Under the pieces are notes generated by a model. It was not told the DNA's origin. It saw nothing but the letters and a program-made list of their open reading frames with translations, and did no database searches. Source: Siphonodentalium dalli (taxonomy: Eukaryota > Mollusca > Scaphopoda > Gadilida > Siphonodentaliidae). From it: a DNA stretch of 64,000 nucleotides. Every line of letters starts with the position of its first letter. Position 1 is the first letter of the stretch. This document shows, piece by piece, positions 53,888-64,000 of this stretch. The stretch lies in NCBI GenBank assembly GCA_032622095.1, contig CP136069.1, positions 11,054,036-11,118,035 on the forward strand. Direction: 5' to 3'. The position numbers were made by a program, and so were the translations under genes.

Positions 53888-56800
53888 CCCAATTATACGC
53901 ATACCTTACCCATATTTATATTCGCGCAATACTATTTTTCGCTAAGTTTTGAACACCCCCATCTATAAATTATATAACTGTGCGAATTTAAAACTGGCAA
54001 AATCCATGTTCTTAAAAGTCTCGGATTTGATAACAGCATCAGTTCTTATATTCGTTCCGGGATTCGAAGATACATGTACATGTCTATATTAAACACCATC
54101 ACGATGAATTTACATCGTGTAGAACATAACAGCATCCAGAGACAGGGGGTTGACATTTCAAACCAATAATAGATTAAAGTTGTTATCGTACATGTTGTTT
54201 GTTTCCAACAATTATACAGTATATTGGCGGGGAATCTGTTGTTTTTAGAACAGCATTTGCATATTTTCCGACATTTGGTCAAAACTTTGGACTGAACTGG
54301 CCATCAGTTTGAAATTTTCCAACTTTAGTGGTAATACTTGGTTTGAATTTTCCACAGTTTGAAAGTTTTAGGCCAGTCCAGATGCTAGGATTTTGCAATT
54401 TTCATGTTTAGATTTCAAAATGTTATCAACCCCTGTGTTCTGGTCCTTCCCAGTGGCCAGTAAAAAAAACTGCTAATTAATTTGAAAAAAACAAATCGGG
54501 GTGCGATTTGTCCTGGCGTTAGAATACTAGATGTTAGGGTTTTGCATTCAAATGCATGTGGACCCGACCCCAACCCACCCGACGCAAACCCGCTAGCCGC
54601 GTCATGACTGCATCATCAATGTGTTGAGAAGATGGTTGTTTATATGCTCCAAATAATTATTCTGACATTGATAATAGTTATAAACATCATTGAAATGAAC
54701 TCGGAATGATTAAAACAACCACAACCGCGTACATATGACTTCATAAAACATCAGCACTTTACTGCGGCTTGTGTTGACAGAACTAACTCTGTATTGGTCA
54801 CGGTGTCACTCCATAGTTGTCTTGGGACTTGCATCTTTCGTGCATTTGCATGCAGTCTGGATAATGTGTATTTCTTAGAAGCATTGCAACATCGAAAATG
54901 TTACCACGATTTATCGCTTTATATATTAGTAATGATTTTGATGCTGGTTGCCCCATGTGAATATATATAGGCATACTAGCAGGCCTAATTATCTAAGTCA
55001 ATCCAGCATTCAGTATAAAGTGTGCAAATCATCAACATAACACCCTTGTTTCCTTTATGGTTTGGTATCGGTAAACTCAGGAGTCGTATATTAATGTTCG
55101 CTCAGTTTTTAATTAGCGCACCGATGGGTGCGCGAAAAATAGTACTGCGCATATTAAACTTTATTCTTTAAGCATATTTTAGTGTATCTGAACAAATATT
55201 CACACATACATATGGAATTGAGGCTCAAGTTTGTACAACTTACATGGAGCCTCGCTCCTGATACATTTAAAACAAATACATTAACATTACAAGATCACAG
55301 AAATGTTTAGCAAGGGATATGGAATACAGAATGTGTGAGTTGCTGGGGCTGGTGTTCCATCCGTAATATAATCCAAACTCGATAGTTTAGAAGTCGCCAA
55401 TCAATATTTAGATGGAATAGTCAGTAATGAGACATTTAGATGGTATAGTCAGTAATGAGACATCTCTGTTTGTTTTTGTTTTACAAATAAAATAATTTGA
55501 TTAGGGTTGTTCAAAACGCTTTGTTTTAGCTTGTACAATTAGATCAATCCAAATCGAATGGTATTTTGATTGTTGAGTATGCCTTCTACCCCGTAAAGGA
55601 AATTCACGAAAGCGCTGACCCAAATTTGTTTGGCCATCAGCTGTCCATCAAATTGTCCACAAAATGGACAACCCACCTCCACCATTTCAGTCAAAGTGTT
55701 TTGAGTAGGGTTTTGTGTGGATTTATTTGTGGAGAGGAAGCCCCTGTGTGTCTTTTTTGACTTGTGTGGCTAGCCACATAACTTGGACAATAAAAGTCAC
55801 AAAAGTCATTTGTTACAGACTCACAAAAGTTTAGCCCCACGACTACCATTTCGTAGGTATTACCGTGCTGTGAGTAGAATCAGTGGATTGTTTAGGTATA
55901 ATGGTCACTCCTCTCAGTAGATTGTTTAGGTATAATGGACACTCCTCTCAGTAGATTGTTTAGGTAAAATGGTCACTCCTCTCAGTAGATTGTTTAGGTA
56001 TAATGGTCACTCCTCTCAGTAGATTGTTTAGGTATAATGGACACTCCTCTCAGTATATTGTTTAGGTATAATGGTCACTCATCTCAGTAGATTGTTTAGG
56101 TATAATGGACACTCCTCTCAGTAGATAATGGACACTCCTCTCAGTAGATTGTTTAGGTATAATGGACACTCATCTCAGTAGATTGTTTAGGTATAATGGA
56201 CACTCCTCTCAGTAGATTGTTTAGGTATAATGGACACTCCTCTCAGTAGATTGTTTGGGTATAATGGACACTCATCTCAGTAGATTGTTTAGGTATAATG
56301 GACACTCATATCAGTAGATTGTTTAGGTATAATGGACACTCCTCTCAGTAGATTGTTTAGGTATAATGGACACTCCTCTCAGTAGATTGTTTAGGTATAA
56401 TGGACACTCCTACCAGTAGATTGTTTAGGTATAATGGACACTCCTCTCAGTAGATTGTTTATGTATAATGGACACTCCTCTCAGTAGATTGTTTAGGTAT
56501 AATGGACACTCCTCTCAGTAGATTGTTTAGGTATAATGGACACTCCTCTCAGTAGATTGTTTATGTATAAAGGACACTCATCTCAGTAGATTGTTTAGGT
56601 ATAATGGACACTCATCTCAGTAGATTGTTTAGGTATAATGGTCACTCATCTCAGTAGATTGTTTAGGTATAATGGTCACTCCTCTCAGTAGATTGTTTAG
56701 GTATAATGGACACTCCTCTCAGTAGATAATGGACACTCCTCTCAGTAGATTGTTTAGGTATAATGGACTCTCATCTCAGTAGATTGTTTAGGTATAATGG

Positions 56801-58201
56801 ACACCCCTCTCAGTAGATTGTTTAGGTATAATGGACACTCCTCTCGGTAGATTGTTTAGGTATAATGGACACCCCTCTCAGTAGATTGTTTAGGTATAAT
56901 GGACACTCCTCTCGGTAGATTGTTTGGGTATAATGGACACTCCTCTCAGTAGATAATGGACACTCCTCTCAGTAGATTGTTTAGGTATAATGGACACTCA
57001 TCTCAGTAGATTGTTCAGGTATAATGGACACTCATCTCAGTAGATTGTTTAGGTATAATGGACACTCCTCTAGTAGATAATGGACACTCCTCGCATTAGA
57101 TAATGGACACTCCTCTCAGTAGATAATGGACACTCATCTCAGTAGATAATGGACACTCATCTCAGTAGATAATGGACACTCATCTCAGTAGATTGTTTAG
57201 GTATAATGGACACTCCTCTCAGTAGATAATGTACACTCCTCTAGTAGATAATGGACACTCATCTCAGTAGATTGTTTAGGTATAATGGACACTCATCTCA
57301 GTAGATTGTTTAGGTATAATGGACACTCCTGTCAGTAGATTGTTTAGGTATAATGGACACTCCTCTCAGTAGATTGTTTAGGTAAAATGGACAATCATCT
57401 CAGTAGATTGTTTAGGTATAATGGACACTCCTCTCAGTAGATTGTTTAGTTATAATGGACACTCCTCTCAGTAGATTGTTTAGGTATAATGGACACTCCT
57501 CTCAGTAAATTGTTTAGGTATAATGGACACTCTTCTCAGTAGATTGTTTAGGTATAATGGACACTCCTCTCAGTAGATTGTTTAGGTATAATGGACAATC
57601 CTCTCAGTAGATATTGGACACTCCTCTCAGTAGATAATGGACACTCATCTCGGTAGATTGTTTAGGTATAATGGACACTCATATCAGTAGATTGTTTAGG
57701 TATAATGGACACTCCTCTCAGTAGATTGTTTAGTTATAATGGACACTCCTCTCAGTAGATTGTTTAGGTATAATGGACACTCCTCTCAGTAAATTGTTTA
57801 GGAATAATGGACACTCTTCTCAGTAGATTGTTTAGGTATAATGGACACTCATCTCAGTAGATTGTTTATGTATAATGGACACTCCTCTCAGCAGATTGTT
57901 TAGGTATAATGGACACTCATCTCAGTAGATTGTTTATGTATAATGGACACTCCACTCAGTAGATTGTTTGGGTATAATGGACACTCCTCTCAGTAGATTG
58001 TTTAGGTATAATGGACACTCCTCTCAGTATATTGTTTAGGTATAATGGACACTCCTCTCAGTATATTGTTTAGGTATAATGGACACTCCTCTCGGTATAT
58101 TGTTTAGGTATAATGGACACTCATCTCAGTAGATTGTTTAGGTATAATGGACACTCCTCTCAGTATATTGTTTAGGTCTAATGGACACTCCTCTCCCATA
58201 T
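53888..58201. repeat. 4314-bp tandem duplication, copy 1
   Basis: Copy 1 has about 1.99 kb of single-copy sequence (from CCCAATTATACGCATACC) followed by the satellite at 55881-58195. Copy 2 repeats the same order at an exact 4314-bp offset: 53891/58205, 54046/58360, 55566/59880 and 55881/60195. Only about four single-base differences were seen over the 2-kb non-satellite part. Its open frames have no recognisable features, although the 64-codon frame at 55566 is conserved in both copies simply because the DNA is. Confidence 0.95.
55881..58195. repeat. 34-bp satellite, array 1 (about 68 units)
   Basis: Unit core TAGATTGTTTAGGTATAATG followed by GACACTCCTCTCAG. Interspersed 23-bp units lack the TTGTTTAGGTA segment (TAGATAATGGACACTC). 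Common variants are CTCATCTC for CTCCTCTC, GGTCAC for GGACAC, and TATATTG for TAGATTG. Confidence 0.97.
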
Positions 58202-60194
58202 CCCAATTATACGCATACCTTACCCATATTTATATTCGCGCAATACTATTTTTCGCTAAGTTTTGAACACCCCCATCTATAAATTATATAACTGTGCGAA
58301 TTTAAAACTGGCAAAATCCATGTTCTTAAAAGTCTCGGATTTGATAACAGCATCAGTTCTTATATTCGTTCCGGGATTCGAAGATACATGTACATGTCTA
58401 TATTAAACACCATCACGATGAATTTACATCGTGTAGAACATAACAGCATCCAGAGACAGGGGGTTGACATTTCAAACCAATAATAGATTGAAGTTGTTAT
58501 CGTACATGTTGTTTGTTTCCAACAATTATACAGTATATTGGCGGGGAATCTGTTGTTTTTAGAACAGCATTTGCATATTTTCCGACATTTGGTCAAAACT
58601 TTGGACTGAACTGGCCATCAGTTTGAAATTTTCCAACTTTAGTGGTAATACTTGGTTTGAATTTTCCACAGTTTGAAAGTTTTAGGCCAGTCCAGATGCT
58701 AGGATTTTGCAATTTTCATGTTTAGATTTCAAAATGTTATCAACCCCTGTGTTCTGGTCCTTCCCAGTGGCCAGTAAAAAAAACTGCTAATTAATTTGAA
58801 AAAAACAAATCGGGGTGCGATTTGTCCTGGCGTTAGAATACTAGATGTTAGGGTTTTGCATTCAAATGCATGTGGACCCGACCCCAACCCACCCGACGCA
58901 AACCCGCTAGCCGCGTCATGACTGCATCATCAATGTGTTGAGAAGATGGTTGTTTATATGCTCCAAATAATTATTCTGACATTGATAATAGTTATAAACA
59001 TCATTGAAATGAACTCGGAATGATTAAAACAACCACAACCGCGTACATATGACTTCATAAAACATCAGCACTTTACTGCGGCTTGTGTTGACAGAACTAA
59101 CTCTGTATTGGTCACGGTGTCACTCCATAGTTGTCTTGGGACTTGCATCTTTCGTGCATTTGCATGCAGTCTGGATAATGTGTATTTCTTAGAAGCATTG
59201 CAACATCGAAAATGTTACCACGATTTATCGCTTTATATATTAGAAATGATTTTGATGCTGGTTGCCCCATGTGAATATATATAGGCATACTAGCAGGCCT
59301 AATTATCTAAGTCAATCCAGCATTCAGTATAAAGTGTGCAAATCATCAACATAACACCCTTGTTTCCTTTATGGTTTGGTATCAGTAAACTCAGGAGTCG
59401 TATATTAATGTTCGCTCAGTTTTTAATTAGCGCACCGATGGGTGCGCGAAAAATAGTACTGCGCATATTAAACTTTATTCTTTAAGCATATTTTAGTGTA
59501 TCTGAACAAATATTCGCACATACATATGGAATTGAGGCTCAAGTTTGTACAACTTACATGGAGCCTCGCTCCTGATACATTTAAAACAAATACATTAACA
59601 TTACAAGATCACAGAAATGTTTAGCAAGGGATATGGAATACAGAATGTGTGAGTTGCTGGGGCTGGTGTTCCATCCGTAATATAATCCAAACTCGATAGT
59701 TTAGAAGTCGCCAATCAATATTTAGATGGAATAGTCAGTAATGAGACATTTAGATGGTATAGTCAGTAATGAGACATCTCTGTTTGTTTTTGTTTTACAA
59801 ATAAAATAATTTGATTAGGGTTGTTCAAAACGCTTTGTTTTAGCTTGTACAATTAGATCAATCCAAATCGAATGGTATTTTGATTGTTGAGTATGCCTTC
59901 TACCCCGTAAAGGAAATTCACGAAAGCGCTGACCCAAATTTGTTTGGCCATCAGCTGTCCATCAAATTGTCCACAAAATGGACAACCCACCTCCACCATT
60001 TCAGTCAAAGTGTTTTGAGTAGGGTTTTGTGTGGATTTATTTGTGGAGAGGAAGCCCCTGTGTGTCTTTTTTGACTTGTGTGGCTAGCCACATAACTTGG
60101 ACAATAAAAGTCACAAAAGTCATTTGTTACAGACTCACAAAAGTTTAGCCCCACGACTACCATTTCGTAGGTATTACCGTGCTGTGAGTAGAAT
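58202..60194. repeat. 4314-bp duplication, copy 2 single-copy part
   Basis: Near-identical repeat of 53888-55880; differences were noted near 58489, 59244, 59384 and 59515. Nothing coding recognised. Confidence 0.95.
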
Positions 60195-63100
60195 CAGTGG
60201 ATTGTTTAGGTATAATGGTCACTCCTCTCAGTAGATTGTTTAGGTATAATGGACACTCCTCTCAGTAGATTGTTTAGGTAAAATGGTCACTCCTCTCAGT
60301 AGATTGTTTAGGTATAATGGTCACTCCTCTCAGTAGATTGTTTAGGTATAATGGACACTCCTCTCAGTATATTGTTTAGGTATAATGGACACTCCTCTCA
60401 GTAGATTGTTTAGGTATAATGGTCACTCCTCTCAGTAGATTGTTTAGGTATAATGGACACTCCTTTCAGTAGATAATGGACACTCCTCTCAGTAGATTGT
60501 TTAGGTATAATGGACACTCCTCTCAGTAGATTGTTTAGGTATAATGGACACTCCTCTCAGTAGATTGTTTGGGTATAATGGACACTCCTCTAAGTAGATT
60601 GTTTAGGTATAATGGACACTCCTCTCAGTAGATTGTTTAGGTATAATGGACACTCCTCTCAGTAGATTGTTTAGGTATAATGGACACTCCTCTCAGTAGA
60701 TTGTTTAGGTATAAAGGACACTCATCTCAGTAGATTGTTTAGGTATAATGGACACTCATCTCAGTAGATTGTTTAGGTATAATGGTCACTCATCTCAGTA
60801 GATTGTTTAGGTATAATGGTCACTCCTCTCAGTAGATTGTTTAGGTATAATGGACACTCCTCTCAGTAGATAATGGACACTCCTCTCAGTAGATTGTTTA
60901 GGTATAATGGACTCTCATCTCAGTAGATTGTTTAGGTATAATGGACACCCCTCTCAGTAGATTGTTTAGGTATAATGGACACTCCTCTCGGTAGATTGTT
61001 TGGGTATAATGGACACTCCTCTCAGTAGATTGTTTGGGTATAATGGACACTCCTCTCAGTAGATTGTTTAGGTATAATGGACACTCCTCTCAGTAGATTG
61101 TTTAGGTATAATGGACACTCCTCTCAGTAGATTGTTTAGGTATAATGGACACTCATCGCAGTAGATTGTTTAGGTATAACGGACACTCCTCTCAGTAGAT
61201 AATGGACACTCCTCTCAGTAGATTGTTTAGGTATAATGGACACTCATCTCAGTAGATTGTTCAGGTATAATGGACACTCATCTCAGTAGATTGTTTCGGC
61301 ATAACGGGCACTCCTCTCAGTAGATAATGGACACTCCTCGCATTATATAATGGACACTCATCTCAGTAGATAATGGACACTCATCTCAGTAGATAATGGA
61401 CACTCATCTCAGTAGATAATGGACACTCATCTCAGTAGATTGTTTAGGTATAATGGACACTCCTCTCAGTAGATAATGTACACTCCTCTCAGTAGATAAT
61501 GGACACTCATCTCAGTAGATTGTTTAGGTATAATGGACACTCATCTCAGTAGATTGTTTAGGTATAATGGACACTCCTCTCAGTAGATTGTTTAGGTATA
61601 ATGGTCACTCCTCTTAGTAGATTGTTTAGGTATAATGGACACTCATCTCAGTAGATTGTTTAGGTATAATGGACACTCCTATTAGTAGATAATGGACACT
61701 CCTCTCAGCAGATTGTTTAGGTATAATGGACACTCCTCTCAGTAGATATTGGACACTCCTCTCAGTAGATAATGGACACTCATCTCGGTAGATTGTTTAG
61801 ATATAATGGACACTCCTCTAGTAGATTGTTTAGGTATAATGGTCACTCATCTCAGTAGATTGTTTAGGTATAATGGACACTCATCTCAGTAGATTGTTTA
61901 TGTATAATGGACACTCCTCTCAGTAGATTGTTTAGGTATAATGGACACTCATCTCAGTAGATTGTTTATGTATAATGGACACTCCACTCAGTAGATTGTT
62001 TAGGTATAATGGACACTCCTCTCAGTAGATTGTTTAGGTATAATGGACACTCCTCTCAGTATATTGTTTAGGTATAATGGACACTCCTCTCAGTATATTG
62101 TTCAGGTATAATGGACACTCCTCTCGGTATATTGTTTAGGTATAATTGACACTCCTCTCAGTAGATTGTTTAGGTATAATGGACACTCCTCTCAGTAGAT
62201 TGTTTAGGTACAATGGTCACTCATCTCAGTAGATTGTTTAGGTATAATGGACACTCCTCTCAGCAGATTGTTTAGGTATTTTGGACACTCATCTCAGTAG
62301 ATTGTTTATGTATAATGGACACTCCTCTCAGTAGATTGTTTAGGTATAATGGACACTCATCTCAGTAGATTGTTTAGGTATAATGGACACTCCTCTCAGT
62401 AGATTGTTTAGGTATAATGGACACTCGTCTAGTATATTGTTTAGGTATAATGGACACTCCTCTCAGTATATTGTTTAGGTATAATGGACACTCCTCTCAG
62501 TAGATTGTTTAGGTATAATGGACACTCCTCTCAGTAGATTGTTTAGGTATAATGGACACTCCTCTCAGTAGATTGCTTAGGTATAATGGACACTCGTCTC
62601 AGTAGATTGTTTAGGTATAATGGACACTCCTCTCAGTATATTGTTTAGGTATACTGGACACTCCTCTCAGTAGATTGTTTAGGTATAATGGACACTCATC
62701 TCAGTAGATTGTTTAGGTACAATGGTCACTCATCTCAGTAGATTGTTTAGGTATAATGGACACTCCTCTCAGTAGATTGTTTAGGTATAATGGACACTCA
62801 TCTCAGTAGATTGTTTATGTATAATGGACACTCCTCTCAGTAGATTGTTTAGGTATAATGGACACTCATCTCAGTAGATTGTTTAGGTATAATGGACACT
62901 CCTCTCAGTAGATTGTTTAGGTATAATGGACACTCATCTCAGTATATTGTTTAGGTATAATGGATGGACACTCCTCTCAGTATATTGTTTAGGTATAATG
63001 GACACTCCTCTCAGTAGATTGTTTAGGTATAATGGACACTCCTCTCAGTAGATTGCTTAGGTATAATGGACACTCCTCTCAGTAGATTGTTTAGGTATAA

Positions 63101-64000
63101 TGGACACTCCTCTCAGTAGATTGTTTAGGTATACTGGACGCTCCTCTCAGTAGATTGTTTAGGTATAATGGACACTCATCTCAGTAGATTGTTTAGGTAC
63201 AATGGACACTCATATCAGTAGATTGTTTAGGTATAATGGACACTCATCTCAGTAGATTGTTTATGTATAATGGACACTCCTCTCAGTAGATTGTTTAGGT
63301 ACAATGGACACTCATATCAGTAGATTGTTTAGGTATAATGGACACTCATCTCAGTAGATTGTTTATGTATAATGGACACTCCTCTCAGTAGATTGTTTAG
63401 GTATAATGGACACTCATCTCAGTAGATTGTTTAGGTATAATGGACACTCCTCTCAGTAGATTGTTTAGGTATAATGGACACTCATCTCAGTATATTGTTT
63501 AGGTATAATGGATGGACACTCCTCTCAGTATATTGTTTAGGTATAATGGACACTCCTCTCAGTAGATTGTTTAGGTATAATGGACACTCCTCTCAGTAGA
63601 TTGTTTAGGTATAATGGACACTCCTCTCAGTAGATTGCTTAGGTATAATGGACACTCCTCTCAGTAGATTGTTTAGGTATAATGGACACTCCTCTCAGTA
63701 GATTGTTTAGGTATACTGGACGCTCCTCTCAGTAGATTGTTTAGGTATAATGGACACTCATCTCAGTAGATTGTTTAGGTACAATGGACACTCATATCAG
63801 TAGATTGTTTAGGTATAATGGACACTCATCTCAGTAGATTGTTTATGTATAATGGACACTCCTCTCAGTAGATTGTTTAGGTACAATGGACACTCATATC
63901 AGTAGATTGTTTAGGTATAATGGACACTCATCTCAGTAGATTGTTTAGGTATAACGGACACTCCTCGCAGTAGATTGTTTTGGTATAACGGACACTCCTC
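60195..64000. repeat. 34-bp satellite, array 2, runs off the window
   Basis: At least 110 units, longer than array 1. Higher-order structure shows toward the end: GGATGGACACTC insertions are 548 bp apart (62961, 63509), and GATTGCTTAGG and ATACTGGACGCTCC variants recur at about 480- and 582-bp spacing. This means blocks of 14 to 17 units have been copied. Confidence 0.97.

Noticed and set aside
55186-58195. TATAAT within the satellite unit as a promoter array
   Set aside because: A bacterial -10-like string has no such meaning here; it is just part of the repeat unit.
54046-60074. Identical short frames at 54046/58360 and 55566/59880 suggesting conserved proteins
   Set aside because: They are identical because the DNA was recently duplicated (4314-bp offset), not because of selection on protein.

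Overview
This window is AT-rich, intron-rich, repeat-dense animal DNA. Spliced genes with short exons and kilobase introns, a non-LTR retrotransposon, a tRNA-derived SINE and many small inverted-repeat transposons (MITEs) rule out a bacterial or viral source. The style fits an invertebrate, probably marine (spiralian or invertebrate deuterostome). That placement is an inference; nothing here fixes the species.

Two host genes, both on the + strand and both incomplete, could be reconstructed by matching splice sites and codon phase. Gene 1 (about 2608-23014) is the C-terminal two thirds of a flavin-dependent GMC oxidoreductase of the choline/alcohol/glucose dehydrogenase type. Eight exons are seen, and the 5' exons with the FAD-binding N-terminus lie left of the window. 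One exon needs a duplicated upstream acceptor to keep frame, one short exon between 14077 and 17644 was not found, and minisatellites sit against several splice junctions. Gene 2 (36697 to at least 52767) starts with a TATA box and a signal-peptide exon. Three more phase-compatible exons follow, for a small secreted Cys-rich glycoprotein that I do not recognise; its 3' end was not found.

The rest is mostly mobile and repetitive DNA. The dominant repeat is a 67-bp near-perfect hairpin (CCAATGCATTCTCTTATATA and its complement around a short loop). It is usually present as an inverted pair and is carried as a shared core by at least three MITE families with unrelated outer termini, two of them with TTAA-type target duplications. 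A second, unrelated double-hairpin family (17988, 42996, 47109) has the same architecture. Other TIR elements have TTAA, CTAAG, ATAT or 9-bp target duplications, and one is cleanly nested in another with its empty site preserved elsewhere in the window. A 5'-truncated LINE (29866-33330, - strand) is nearly open, with two in-frame stops.

Region by region: 1-2600 tandem and dispersed repeats; 2608-23014 gene 1 with TE-filled introns; 23010-23375 a minisatellite in which every unit carries TGACGTCA; 23500-29400 MITEs, a SINE and sparse unannotated DNA; 29463-34680 a TIR-like pair enclosing the LINE; 35377-38470 arrays whose 120-bp unit carries an NRF1-type palindrome; 36613-52767 gene 2 with repeat-filled introns; 53888-64000 a recent 4314-bp tandem duplication in which each copy has about 2 kb of single-copy sequence followed by a 34-bp satellite array running off the window end.
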